Shown here: in pieces, positions 1 through 11,810 of the stretch
Numbering within the stretch: position 1 is the first letter of the stretch
Layout of the letters: every line of letters starts with the position of its first letter
Origin: Limonium bicolor
Taxonomy: Eukaryota > Streptophyta > Magnoliopsida > Caryophyllales > Plumbaginaceae
NCBI GenBank assembly: GCA_023374045.1
Contig: CM041777.1
Span: forward strand, 479,919,594 to 479,983,593
Direction of reading: 5' to 3'
Length of the DNA stretch: 64,000 nt
Translations under genes and position numbers: made by a program
Notes under the pieces: model-generated
The model's database searches: none
What the model was told of the DNA's origin: nothing
What the model saw: only the letters and a program-made list of their open reading frames with translations

Positions 1-2
1 AG

Positions 3-2357
3 ATTGCCTCTAAGACCTTGGCAAACAGAATTCAGCATATCCTCCCGCATCTCATTTCACAAAACCAATCTGGGTTTGTGAAAGGAAGACTTATCACGGA
101 TAATATTATCTTAGCTGGTGAGCTCCAGCATTTTTTAGAGAAGAATCAAGCCGTTAAGAAAGGTTTCTTTGCGCTAAAATTGGATCTAAGCAAGGCCTAT
201 GACAGATTAGAGTGGTCCTTCCTCCAACAGGTTCTTATATCGATGGGTTTTCCTTCAAACTGGATCAATCCTGTCATGAATTGTGTGCGATCAGTTAGAT
301 GCTCTATCCTCATCAATGGTATACCAGGTAAGTCTTTCACTCAGTCTCGAGGAATAAGACAAGGGGACCCTCTTTCTCCTTTCTTATTTATCCTGGCCCA
401 GGAAGCTTTATCTAGTTTCCTTAATAAAGCTGAAATTAGGGGAGACTACCATGGTATTAAACTCACCCCTCAGTGTCCTTCTGTCTCTCATCTTGCCTTT
501 GCGGATGATATCCTTCTCTTTGGTAAGGCTTGCCCCACAAATATTCTGTACCTCAATCAAACTCTTGCCAAATTCCTCAAAGCCTCAGGTCACAAAATTA
601 ACCTCAATAAATCAGAACTTGTCTTTAGTAAAAAACTTTCCCCTTCCATTAAAGACAATCTAGCCAACATACTTAATGTCCAAGAGATCCCTTCCTTCAC
701 CAAATATCTCGGTCTCCCTCTCAAAATTGGCAGGAAGAAGTATGATCTCTTCACTTATCTCTTGGATTCTGTACACAAAAGGATCTCCGGCTGGTCAAAA
801 CCCATGGCCCAGGCAGCTAGGTCTATTATGGTTGCAAGTGTTCTTCAGTCCATCCCCAACTACACCATGTCCCTTTTCTCACTACCAAAGGGTATCATCG
901 CCAAACTCAATTCAGCTTTCTCCTCCTTCTGGTGGAGTGGTAAAGTGGATAAAAAAGCTCTCCATTGGATCAAATGGTCAAAGATTTGTGATAAAGTTGA
1001 CAAAGGCGGGTTAGGATTCAGAGAAGTGGAAGATTTTAATAAAGCTCTCCTTGTTAAACAGCTTTGGAGATTGCTTACTGAGCCTAATTCCCTGGTGGCA
1101 CAAGTCATGAAACAAATCTATTATCCTAATACCAATATAAGAGAGTGCCAGTCTGGAAATAAAGGAAGCACGATATGGAAGTCTTTCTCTTCGGTGTTGG
1201 ATATATTCAGGGATGGCACCCGGTTGCAATATGACCCTGGAGCAAGCCCTCAGTCGAATAATGGAGATGTTGGTAACAATTCTTGGATCTGGATCCATTC
1301 CCAAGATAGAAAGTTTTCGGTCAAGTCGGCCTATAACTTTTTAGTGAATGACTCAGAGGCTGATAGTACTTCGAACCCTTCCCATTTTGCTAGCAGAGTT
1401 TGCAATAAAATCATCACCACCTTATGTTGCCCCAGAGTGAAGCTTAATCTATGGAAATTCCTATTTAACATCATCCCATGTCAGGACAATCTTGCGAGGC
1501 GCATTGGTGGAGAGTCCAAGTGCTTCTTTTGTGGGGATAAAGATAACCTTGCCCACTGTTTTTTCCACTGTTGTGCAGTGACTGAGACATGGAAGGATCT
1601 GATTGATGTTAAGGGTGTCCCTACTCATGTGGAAGGTCTTATGGATTGGTTCTATCGTAAGGCAAACGAGTGGAATGCCAAGAAGCTTTCCTATATAGCT
1701 AATAACCTTTGGGTTATTTATGCTGCTAGGAACAAAATCAAGCATAATTTGGAGCTGTCTTGGTGGAAAGTAGTTGAGGAGAACAGAGCCTTTACTGATG
1801 CCTACATTCAGGTGATGAAGAACTCCAGTTCTCCTATTGCTCAGAGACACTGGTCTCCTCCCCCTTGTGGTTTCTCTAATATCTGTACAGGTATGCATAA
1901 AAGCCTCTATGGGGACAGGATTATAGCGGGGCTGATTCGTAATGAGTTTGGCTCCCCTATCGCAGCTTTCAATCGAAGAATCTCTAGCACTATTAAGGTG
2001 CAATGTGCTGATTTCCAAGCAAAAAGAATTGCTATGGAACTTGCCATATCGGTGGGTAGCCATAACATTTGCTTTGATTCAGCTCAAATGTATTTCAAAG
2101 ATGCTCTCAAGATGAAGGACAGAAGATGGGATAACTCTAGTTTGGAAGAAATTACTAAAATTAGAGAGTCTTTATCCGGCTTCTCTAATATTGTTTATGG
2201 GAATGATTCATTGTATGAAAATTTCCCGGTTAGACTTACATGCAATTTAGGAAACCCACAATTACATAGTACTAAGTTCTGGTTAGGGGAGGATGTTCCC
2301 CCGACTGTTAGAGATGCGTGTAGGCTGGATTTGGATCCTGCACTGAGAGGGAGTTAG
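3..2357 (+). CDS. LINE (non-LTR retrotransposon) reverse transcriptase ORF2, 5' part outside window
   Basis: The frame is open from the window edge, so the N-terminal part (endonuclease and start codon) is missing. Visible in order: reverse transcriptase fingers and palm (LDLSKAYDRLEW, RGIRQGDPLSP), the catalytic FADD box at about 498-509, the zf-RVT region (CCPRVKLNLWKF, then a Cys-Cys-His-Cys knuckle in CFFCGDKDNLAHC), and a C-terminal RNase H-like domain of the kind found in many plant L1 elements. The product would copy LINE RNA at a nicked target site. The frame has no internal stop over about 785 codons, so the element is either recent or well preserved. It lies on the same strand as the hydrolase gene but ends well upstream of it. 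Family assignment is firm; activity cannot be judged without the 5' end. Confidence 0.93.
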   Translation: MASKTLANRIQHILPHLISQNQSGFVKGRLITDNIILAGELQHFLEKNQAVKKGFFALKLDLSKAYDRLEWSFLQQVLISMGFPSNWINPVMNCVRSVRCSILINGIPGKSFTQSRGIRQGDPLSPFLFILAQEALSSFLNKAEIRGDYHGIKLTPQCPSVSHLAFADDILLFGKACPTNILYLNQTLAKFLKASGHKINLNKSELVFSKKLSPSIKDNLANILNVQEIPSFTKYLGLPLKIGRKKYDLFTYLLDSVHKRISGWSKPMAQAARSIMVASVLQSIPNYTMSLFSLPKGIIAKLNSAFSSFWWSGKVDKKALHWIKWSKICDKVDKGGLGFREVEDFNKALLVKQLWRLLTEPNSLVAQVMKQIYYPNTNIRECQSGNKGSTIWKSFSSVLDIFRDGTRLQYDPGASPQSNNGDVGNNSWIWIHSQDRKFSVKSAYNFLVNDSEADSTSNPSHFASRVCNKIITTLCCPRVKLNLWKFLFNIIPCQDNLARRIGGESKCFFCGDKDNLAHCFFHCCAVTETWKDLIDVKGVPTHVEGLMDWFYRKANEWNAKKLSYIANNLWVIYAARNKIKHNLELSWWKVVEENRAFTDAYIQVMKNSSSPIAQRHWSPPPCGFSNICTGMHKSLYGDRIIAGLIRNEFGSPIAAFNRRISSTIKVQCADFQAKRIAMELAISVGSHNICFDSAQMYFKDALKMKDRRWDNSSLEEITKIRESLSGFSNIVYGNDSLYENFPVRLTCNLGNPQLHSTKFWLGEDVPPTVRDACRLDLDPALRGS

Positions 2358-2435
2358 CCCCTTCATGGATGTTTTGTATTGTGTTGTCTGTTTCTAATAT
2401 ATGGTGATCACAAGTTTCTTTCAAAAAAAAAAAAA
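2358..2435 (+). mobile_element. LINE 3' UTR and poly(A) tail
   Basis: A short 3' UTR follows the ORF2 stop and ends in a run of 13 A at 2423-2435, the usual 3' end of a plant L1 element. The 5' end and the target-site duplication are not in the window. Confidence 0.8.
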
Positions 2436-2888
2436 GTAACAAGAGAAGCTACATTCACGAATGACACACTATTTTTGTTCTCGCAAATGATTGTACTTTC
2501 TCTATTTCAACTAAAAGATAGTAATAAAAATCCTATCAAACCCCCTGGTTGACTTGGCAATTGAACTACGTAAATTGTTGTTCATGTTTATCATTTCCTT
2601 GTCATTCACTCTGATGCTTGAAACTGGCCCGGTTTCAATTTTCTCATTTATTGGTGAATTTGTACCCAACCCAACCAAAGACATCAAATCGCTCTACTCC
2701 TGCCCATAGCATCGATCTTCCATCACCAATAATTCCTCTTTATATATATACCCCACCTAACAGCCCACTCCAGCCACCCACTAAATTTCCTCCATTGATT
2801 CATATTTACTACATATCTGCAGTATTGAGAATTTTTCTCATTAGTATCACCGGCCAGGGTGGGACGAAGGAAGGTAACAAAAGCAAAA
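2436..2888 (+). promoter_or_regulatory. Upstream region of the alpha/beta hydrolase gene, TATA box 2739-2750
   Basis: An intergenic stretch of about 450 bp lies between the LINE tail and the hydrolase start. A TATA run (TATATATATA at 2741-2750) sits about 140 bp before the chosen ATG, which fits a short 5' UTR. The first in-frame ATG (2859) would add ten basic residues; the ATG at 2889 gives the N-terminus usual for this family. Nothing else was recognised. Confidence 0.55.
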
Positions 2889-4115
2889 ATGTCTGGATGT
2901 TTCAGCTTGGCGGCCCTCAAAGAATGGTGCTCTCGCTCCACTTTCCATAAATCTGGTCTTCGACACACCACCACCGACATTGGAGACGGAACCGTAATGA
3001 GCTGCTGGTTCCCACTTCACCGAGCAGAGTCCAAACCCGACCTCATCCTAATCCACGGAATCGGAACAAACGCGATTTGGCAGTGGGTCAGCGTAATCCC
3101 ACGCCTGGTTTCCCACTTCAACCTCTATGTCCCGGACTTGGTATTCTTCGGTGGATCATATTCCACTCGCCCTGATCGGTCCGACTGGTTCCAGGCCGAC
3201 TGCGTCAAGCGAGTGGTCGATGAGGTATCAATCTCTGAAGGAGATACAAAGCAGCAGAGGAAGAAGGTGAGCGTTGTTGGACTGAGCTATGGTGGGTTCG
3301 TGGCGTATAGGATGGCGGTGATGTTCCCCGAGGAAGTGGGGAAGGTAGTGATATGCTGCGCCGGAGTGTGTATGGAGGAGAGAGATATCCAGGATGGGGT
3401 ATTCAGAGTGGCGGATTTGGAGGCTGCTGCTGACATTTTGATACCTCAAACGCCGGATAAGCTCAGGGAATTGATAGCCTTCACGCTTTATCGTCCTCCC
3501 CCACCAAAAATGGTGCCTTCATGTCTTCTCAAAGATTTCATTAATGTCATGTGCAGAGATAATTTGCAGGAAAGACGTGATTTGATTAGGGAAATTCCAA
3601 GAGGTAGAAGGATCAATGAAATTCCCAAGATTTCTCAGGTGGGTCGTTTTTTGATAATTGATCATTAATTAAACACCTATATTATTATTAACCGTACGTA
3701 GTACCACTATTATGAAGTGGCTGTAATTAAGTATTGTTTGTGTTCTATCTATGACTAAGGCAGCCTACATTGATCATATGGGGAGAACAAGATCAGATAT
3801 TCCCTCTTGAACTAGGCCACAGATTGAAGAGGTTGGTCAAATCCTTCTATTGATTGTCTAACTGATATTCATTCTAATTAAGTAGTCTACCAACTAAGCA
3901 TGGTTTGCAATTATCTATGCAGACACATTGGTGAAAATGCAGAGCTAGTAGTGATAAAGAATGCAGGGCATATCTTCAACGTCGAGAGACCAAAAGAGTT
4001 CTGTAAGCATTTGAAAGCCTTCCTGATGATCAACGATTTTTCACCACCACCACCACCACCTCTTCCTGTTGTTGAACATAGAAATGGCAAAAACCATCAA
4101 CCGTCACCAATTTGA
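2889..4115 (+). CDS. alpha/beta hydrolase-fold protein (three exons)
   Basis: Exons inferred from GT/AG sites and reading frame: 2889-3638, 3764-3831 and 3923-4115, giving 336 residues. This is close to the roughly 310-330 residues usual for the plant ABHD6/monoacylglycerol-lipase-like hydrolases. The oxyanion motif HGIG is at residues 56-59. The nucleophile elbow GLSYG places Ser133; Asp260 (GEQD) and His289 (NAGH) complete the triad. The second exon is only 68 bp and supplies the strand before the catalytic Asp. A proline run near the C-terminus comes from a CCA repeat. The expected role is hydrolysis of an ester or lipid substrate, but the substrate cannot be told from sequence. All splice junctions keep frame and no stop or frameshift is seen, so this looks like a working host gene in a transposon-rich neighbourhood. 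Exon boundaries are inferred, not tested. Confidence 0.85.
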
Positions 4116-5382
4116 TTATTACTTCCAATCGAAACCCAACCCTACCCAAACCATACCAAGTGTATATTATATGGAAAGTTGCAATTGATTGAATTATATT
4201 GCGATTCCTCCGGTCCAAGTTCAGGATCAATCTTAAAAGTGGAAGGAAGTATCCATGGAGGATGAATACTTGTCAAAAAATGAAACTCGGAGAGCGCGAG
4301 ATATGTAAATAGTTGCTAACTGCTAAGGAGCCCACGTCAGCAAGTTCAAGAAAATAGGGGCGGGCTTGTTAATGCTCTCATTGTTGTAAATGAGAAAATG
4401 AGGGATTGCACACAATCAACATAAACACACAAGTGATATTCTTATTCCAATATGAGTATATATGGTACATGGAAAAACTATAATTACATATTTAAATAGT
4501 CTATAAGCTATTGGAAAAGATGTAAAGTCTATCATAAATGTATCTATTTATAACACTCCCTCTTGGATGAAACATCTTGTTATATATGTTATGTCTCGTT
4601 AAAACCTCGCCTGAAAAAACCATGTGAGATATAAGCCTCGACAAAGAAAAAGAATACTGTCTCACAATAACTTCATATAACTATCAGAATAATTAATCAT
4701 AAATATTTCACTTGGAATTCACATACATTGAATCCAGTGAATGCTCATCGATTACCTCGTTAAAACCTTACCAGAAAAAAATCCAATGGGAAAAACACCA
4801 TGGCGAAGGAAAAAGAATACAATCATCATTGCTTCCCCTAATGAAAACATCACTTTATTTCTTTGATTGTATGCATTGTCAATCTATAAGATTTATACTG
4901 CAACCAGTTATGTGCGGAGTACCCGGTTGAATACTGCCATCAATTTTGTAATTTAGCATATTTGCTCCATATTAATGTCGACTCCCTTTTATAAGCATAA
5001 CTTTTTTGGGGTATGTATTGTCTTATAAGTATAAATGTAATAATCTATATCATCCACATAGTATGCCACACACCCAATTAAGCACACACTTAATTAATCC
5101 CTAGGACGGTGGGGGTTTTCATATTTATGTATCTATAGATACCATAACCTCATAATCCATTTTGTTGCAATAGCATTAAGATAATACTTCATAATGTTGA
5201 TTCAACAACTATTAAGAATATTTTAAGATTTTAAATATACTCTTACACTACTACTGTAAACACAAATGATCTAATAAAATTGGGATCATTTTGGTGGTAC
5301 TTTTTTCAATAGTTTTCACTAAGGTAGTAATGCTACAATGAACCTTATCGTTGAGGTTCATGAAAGGATTTATCACGACGAT
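4116..5382. repeat. AT-rich flank with copia-LTR-like motifs
   Basis: No gene is seen. Two related motifs, CTCGTTAAAACC(T/C)(C/T)(G/A)CC followed by A-rich text and (A/T)AAAGAATAC, occur at about 4596-4655 and 4758-4820, the first preceded by an AACACTCCCTCTTGGATG phrase. Such phrases recur in LTRs of plant copia elements, here in reverse. No LTR ends or target duplications were found, so I call it a degraded fragment. Confidence 0.4.
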
Positions 5383-6074
5383 TGTAACACCCCCTACCGG
5401 TAATTACACAATTAACTCCTAACCCGTCTCCATTACCAATACACAAGCAGCGGAAAATCCAATACAACCGGGGGTGAAACAATACCGTTAGTCACCCACG
5501 TGACTAATAAGGCCAATCCCAACTCAATTACAACAATCAAATACAATATCGGTCTGATGGGTCTTATACCGAGTACACTATACAAACGTTACTTCCATTA
5601 CTTAATCATATCTCAACCAAAAACAACCTCAATCCCATGTTATATAATACAACTTCAATACACCGAGTATCTACTACAAGCCCCGCTTACCAATAACATA
5701 TTGTACTTACAATCCCACAATACACAAATACAATTCCATAAACTACTACCCATATTAATAACGACCCCGTCCTACTCTCGAACGGTTGACGGCTTCGTTG
5801 TACCTGGAAAATAAAAACAGCGCCCCTAGGGGCTCAGCAAAATTGCTGCATATCAAATTCGCATACCCCGCGTACTAGCGAGGGTACACCGACTATTTGG
5901 TCGAGAGCATGCGATTCGTTTTATTTCAATCAACATGCATACAACATACATTATATATGTACATTCACACAAATACTCCACATTCATTCCAGGAATACAA
6001 TCCACACAGATATCACGTCCAGTTCGGTAAATCCAATTACCTTATTCTTAAACCTTGAGAGACCGCATCTCAAG
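5383..6074 (-). mobile_element. Element B left (3') LTR, outer part
   Basis: Begins TGTAACACCCC, the reverse complement of the 3' end of the LTRs in this window, and is similar by eye to the right LTR of B from 14916 on. It is cut at 6074 by the solo LTR and resumes at 11466. It carries the two conserved hairpins at 5822-5833 and 5835-5848. The 5 bases before it (ACGAT) do not match those after the right LTR (ACCAG), so this end has probably been rearranged. Confidence 0.7.
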
Positions 6075-9000
6075 TGAAATACCCCAAACTAATAAAACAT
6101 GGATTAAACATCTAATCACATTAATTAAGGCCTAAACATGCCTTAAAAGTCAATTGAGAATGACAGTGGTCACACAAAGCAAGATATTGCACCCTTTGAC
6201 CGTTTAGGGTAAATAAATACCCAAATGAACTTCTTAGGACCTAAAAATTTGTCCTAAGCTTATTAACACATAACTAAACATATTAAAATTGTTGGACAAC
6301 ACTCCAACACAAAGAACAAGCATTTACATGCTTCAAGGTCAAGTAGGGCAAAAATGTGCTCTAAGAAAACCTTAAAGGTCTAATGACCTCTATTTTATAT
6401 AAAATTGGATTCCTAAGATCACTTATCATGTAAGGAACACAAAAAAACCGTTCTCAAAGAAAATAGAGCTCAGAAACACCTCGCGACACAAAATGTGCAC
6501 TAAAACACCTTAAAGCACGTTTTTGTGTAATTGCCTTCTAAATTGGTTTTTAATGGGCTTAAAGGTTATAATTACCTTTAAATATGCTAATATATCCCAT
6601 TATATCATATTAGGAATTTAATTCCAGAAATTTACAAATTTTTACAAATTTAATATTAAAATATTAATAAAACCCTAAAAGGGGGCCCGGTTGAGTCAAC
6701 ATTGACTAAGAATGGTCAAGAGGTCAAAGTTTGACCCCTTGGACCCCATGGAGTCGACAGCCACAAGCAAGGGAGCCTAAAATCGCCACTTGCAAGCACA
6801 AAAGACAAGCCTCCAACACCACTCCACAATTTAAGGGACCACTTTTACCTTTTTAATATTATAGTCTAATTATTGCACACTTTTGGCTCCTTGGTTGAAT
6901 AAGTCTTCAAAAAAACGAGTGAGACTCCCTTTGCCCCTCCAATAATCGATGCCACCCATCCTTGATGACTCATCAAACACTAAAGACAATAAACAAAGCA
7001 AAAAATGTGTTTTAAGGCAAATTTGACCTATTCTCTCATTTGCCTTGCTTCCCAGCCAACACCAGCTCCTTCAAACCTCTCTTTTGCTTCTCCAAACCGT
7101 GGCTAACACACCAAAGACAGAGGAGAACAACAATTGACATAGGTAAGCTTATTAAGCCATTTTATGCTCATTTTCTTCACATTTCTTTCCTCTTTCGATG
7201 GATCTAAGCATCAACCATTTCCATCCATGGATCTAGCTTGTTTTGGAGGTCAAAAGGAGGGCAAATCTCGGCTGTAACAAGGGAAGGAGGTGGAGAAATC
7301 CAATCTTGTTCTTAAGGTATAAAAATGTGCTTTAGGCACTTATCTTTTGATTCTCTTTAGATCCGGTTGTAAAACCTGTTCTCCTAGCCTTATAATCTTC
7401 TTCTTAACATATTTATTCAGTATCTATCAAGAGCTTCAAGGTATAGCCAGATTTAAGCCAAAAACACCATTTTTGGCATTTTAATCAAGGAAAAAATTAG
7501 CCATCTTAGAATCTGAGTTATGTCGGTTTTAAGCCTTGATTTAGTACCTCTTTTGATGCTCTTTTTATTCTGTACAAGCAGGCCGAAGACAACTTGTGCT
7601 TGTCTTGGTATTCAAAGGTAAATTTTACCTTGAAATATACATTAAAACACTTCTTATGGTTAGATCTTGCTTGGAGACTAACTATGTCTTAATTGCTGTT
7701 GGAAAACATGTAAAAGAAGCTGTGGAAATTTTATTCCTAAGCAGCCGAAACCAAACAAGGCCTAAACTAGGCAAAAACAAGGTATAAATCACTTAAATCT
7801 ACACTTGGTATATTAATATGTGTTTATACATATGTATACATATATGCCGTGAGTGAATGAGTATATTAAGGTCTTATTTTGACCTTAGGTGATTAAGGAA
7901 CGGTTTGGTAAATTTATCTAACTAATTAATTAACATAATTGTCAAATTTAAGACATTATGTGGAAAATTGGTAAATATGGAAAAATATGTGTAAGGGCCG
8001 AGAGTTTAATGCATTTTTGGACATTTATGTGTAATTTATTTTATAAGCCAATGTTTGTAATAAGGCCATGTACTTTAGGCCATTTTATTTATGCATTTAT
8101 AAGGTTTATTTAAGTTTAAGTGGTATATATGCATTACCGCATATTATAAGGGGTTAAAGTGTAATTAAATTAGATTTGGGGGCTATATAAAAATAAGGCC
8201 AAAAATTAGAGGTTTAAATGAGTTTATATAAAAACTATAAGATTATATAAAGTTTTGGGGTTAAATGGTAATTTCTGAAAAATAAGGGTACAAACTGTAA
8301 TATATGGATATTGATGGTCAAGGAAATATTATGGTGGTCAACCTTGACCATATGGTAGGTTTTGACCAAATTAGATAAGTTAAATATCTTATTTAAGGTT
8401 TTATAATAAGATAAGTATTTAATTGTAACAATTTTATAACATATGTGGTAAATATGTTATTACCGAAAATTAAGGGTGTAAAATGGTATTATAAACACCC
8501 ATGGGCTATTAGGAATTTTTAGGAATTTATTGGGTTGCTTTTGGAATTAAAATAAACTATATATGTATAATATATAGTTATTATGTCATTATGACATTTT
8601 GAAATAGAAGATGGGGTGGAATTGTAATATACCGAAAGTATATGGGTTAGCAATGTTAATTATAACCCTTGGGTAAAATTTGGTGATTTTTAGAATAATA
8701 TAAGGTATTTTACAAAGGTATATGTATAATATATAGTTTTAATGATATTATAAAACTATATGTTATAAATTGGGCCAAATGGCAATTATAGAAAGTGGAA
8801 GGGTTGAAAAATAATATAGAACATATATGGATTCTGTTCGGAAATTTATAGCATATATAACCATAGGTTATATTTTAATTAAGGTTTAAAATGTTATACT
8901 ATATGATATATATAACATGGTATAAATTATGGGATGATTTTGTAAATAAAGGAAACTATGGATTATGAAAAAGAATAAGGTTTTTATATGGTGCCCATGC

Positions 9001-9535
9001 GGCAATATTAAATAGTTTTGTATAAAAACTATAGGTTATAAATTAAAGGAAATGAAATATCATATTATATGATATTAGTATAAAGTATAACATTACAAAA
9101 TGTTATGTGGCCAAAATGGAATTTAAAAGAAATATAAGGGCTGTACCGAATTATAAGAGATTGGAAAATGAATTTTAGACTATGGTCTATAATGTTATAA
9201 ATGTTATAACAAATATATGGTATTAAGGTGGTTTTAAATGGAATTAATAAGTAAGGATTCACATTAAGTAATGTGACAAACTATAAATAAATAGGATTTA
9301 TAAACTAAGGTATTTATTGATTAAACCTTAGGAGTTGTAATTGTACAACATAAAATGTTACATAATATTAGGATAATAATCTTAATATAAGTTGTATAAT
9401 ATAATACAACTAATGAGAATAATCATCTAATATAAGATGATAAAACGTAACATATAATATAAGAGTTTTATAACTCATGAAACTTACCTATATGGTAAAT
9501 ATATACTTATACAAGAATAATGTATATAAGGATGG

Positions 9536-9559
9536 ATATATATATATATATATATATAT
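9536..9559. repeat. (TA)n microsatellite inside the solo LTR
   Basis: An uninterrupted alternation of T and A of about 24 bp. Confidence 0.9.
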
Positions 9560-10062
9560 TATGATTGGAAACCATATAATATAAAGGTGGTGGTTATTAC
9601 AAAAATAGTTATAAACTATAAGTTATGAGTTTTTGAATGCAAATATAATTTGCTAAGATAATGGAGTATATAATACATTGTATTATAATGGATGGTGGAA
9701 AACAATACAATATAATAAGTCATGCATGCATACATGCAACTGTAGGTTATATACCTAGGTTTAATCATGGATAAGATTAAAGAAATATAATGAGTTAAAC
9801 TTAACAGTCGATATATTTTGACATACGAGTTTTAGTAACAAAGCCGACCGGTTTAGAGAAACCCGTAACAAATAACTGTAGAAATCCGGGGATGAACTGT
9901 TGGGGTTACTTGTTATTCGGAAATACCGGATGTAGTTAGTTATGGAGACTGACTTATAGTTTTTATTACCGTTTAGATCATACTTCAAACGGAGGCGCTT
10001 GCCGAGCTAGTGGTCTACACTGCGCATCCTAGGTCTTGGTGAACGGTATGTAAAGGGGTTTG

Positions 10063-10099
10063 ATCCGAGTTGTCCTAAGGAAACTCCTTGGGCTCGGAT
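10063..10099 (+). other. LTR foldback (solo LTR copy)
   Basis: Arms ATCCGAG and CTCGGAT close an inner stem CCTAAGGA / TCCTTGGG around a 3-nt loop. The related A LTR has the same structure with changed inner-stem bases. Confidence 0.6.
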
Positions 10100-11465
10100 T
10101 TGGTTGATATCACTTGTGTGTTAAGTGTTTTGGATACATGTATGTGTTTGTGTGCTACTGCATTAATTATTTATGCACGAGCGTCCTACGGGACTAACAC
10201 TACGTCGACTATAGATCGACTTATATAAACATACATATACGTTAATGTGATAACATGACGGTTACTTGATATAATACCATAGTATTAATATTAAGTATAA
10301 GGGAACCTAAGTAAAATACTTAGGGACGAGTCACGACATTGTCGGTCTCTAGAGCATGGATCTCGAACATGAATATAACCTAGATTACTTCTAGGTAGGC
10401 GTGAGACCGATCAGGCAGCTAACTAATGATTATTCTCCATAAGACTAAGAGCATATCTTAAACATTATGAGAGATAGATGGTATGAGTTGAGGTGAGGAA
10501 TCCCGGTAGTTTACGAACTACTTGGTTGCGCATTTGTGATCACTGAGGGGTACCCGATCGGGTTCCGCTCCAGGTTTATACCCAACGAGCCCTATTTGGA
10601 TCGTGGGTCAGGTGGCTACGGCCTTTTATATGGACGCCTTACGAGGCTAAGTGAATAGTCAGGGGCCTCCGGACCTCTGGCGAAATGAGCACCTTTGTGT
10701 GTACGGGAGGACTACTGTCCATGGTGAGGTTATGAGGTTGTCTTAACATGACGCCCAACTGGTATTAATTAAACATGGTTTGGATGGGGCCTTAAGGCCA
10801 AGGTAAATTAACTATGCAAACTGTACGCTACGGCGATTGTACATTGTACACTATACTGTTATTACTCGATACGTTCGATATACAATTGTTGTTTGGTGAT
10901 GTTTTATGAATGTTTGGATGGATGATTAAGTTTATTATGCATGTTTATTACAGTATTGATCATAACTGTAAAATGGTAAAGCATGAAACCAATCTAATAA
11001 TAAGATGGTTAAAATGACTAAGGACCATTAGGGTAGGCCCGGCATACTCAGCGTCTATCGCTAATACTACACTCATGCATGTTGTTGATTATCGCCGAAG
11101 CCGAAGTGCGGGAACAGGGTAATTAGAGTTTATTTTAATTACCGCACATGGAGTTGTAATATGGTACGGTTATGTATATTCAGGTTTGGGTAGACGCTCA
11201 CTTGTCGACGTTTATGGTTTATGGACTTAGTATGATGTACAGGAATTTTCTCGTTATCACGGCGGTTAGTAGTTTGTTTTGGTTGGTTGTTGGATGTAGT
11301 TTGGCTGTTGGATGTAGTTTGGCTTCGTTGCTCGCATGGGCGAGTAATGGCCGGTGACACCTGAGTGAGTATTGTTTTTATTATTTATTCTTCCGCTGTA
11401 AGACGTTTTATTTATTGCTACGTGAGGGATTATTACGTGTTTAAGGAGAGGGGTGTTACATCAAG

Positions 11466-11810
11466 TGAGTTTCATTCTCGTTAATCACCAACTTCCATCC
11501 CAACCGGGTAGTTTACTTGTCTCCTAGATCTTTAGACACTCTCGGTCCCGATCGAGTTTTCTTAATTATTCTACTCTTGAATAACTTTAAGTTAAGCCTC
11601 ATAGGCCTCCGGGCAAAGACATATATAGGTCTCACTACCGGGCATTTATAATCTCAATACGGGATTAGAAACATTCTCTCATGTTCCCTCTTTCCTATCC
11701 CATAATACCCAGCTTACCTCTTTAGACGGGTAAGCTCTGCCAGTCTTACTCCAATCGGGCACCACTATGTGGCACACGGCCCCGCAAGGCACCACTATGT
11801 GGCACACGGC
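11466..11810 (-). mobile_element. Element B left LTR, inner part, ending at a deletion junction
   Basis: Continues the LTR interrupted at 6074 and is similar to 38580-38800 of the right LTR. It stops near 11810, where protease-RT linker sequence begins abruptly. The rest of this LTR, the polypurine tract and RT-RNaseH-integrase are absent. A 29-bp unit (with CACTATGTGGCACACGG) is repeated in tandem at 11758-11816, at the junction. Confidence 0.6.

Larger units (their letters stand above)
6070..11465 (+). mobile_element. Solo LTR (about 5.4 kb) with target-site duplication TCAAG
   Basis: The LTR spans 6075-11460 (5386 bp), begins TGAAATACCCC and ends GGGGTGTTACA. It is flanked by perfect 5-bp duplications TCAAG at 6070-6074 and 11461-11465. 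No PBS follows its 3' end and no coding region is attached, so it is a solo LTR left by recombination between two LTRs. Its last 1.5 kb resembles the LTR of element A, including the foldback at 10063-10099. The body is AT-rich with only short chance ORFs. Confidence 0.88.

Noticed and set aside
5500..5814. 104-codon ORF
   Set aside because: It lies within an LTR, has low-complexity composition and no homology I can recognise.
5383..11460. One DNA transposon with inverted ends TGTAACACCCC...GGGGTGTTACA
   Set aside because: The bases flanking 5383 and 11460 do not duplicate, while 6075-11460 has LTR ends and a perfect TCAAG duplication. The inverted ends belong to two LTRs in opposite orientation.
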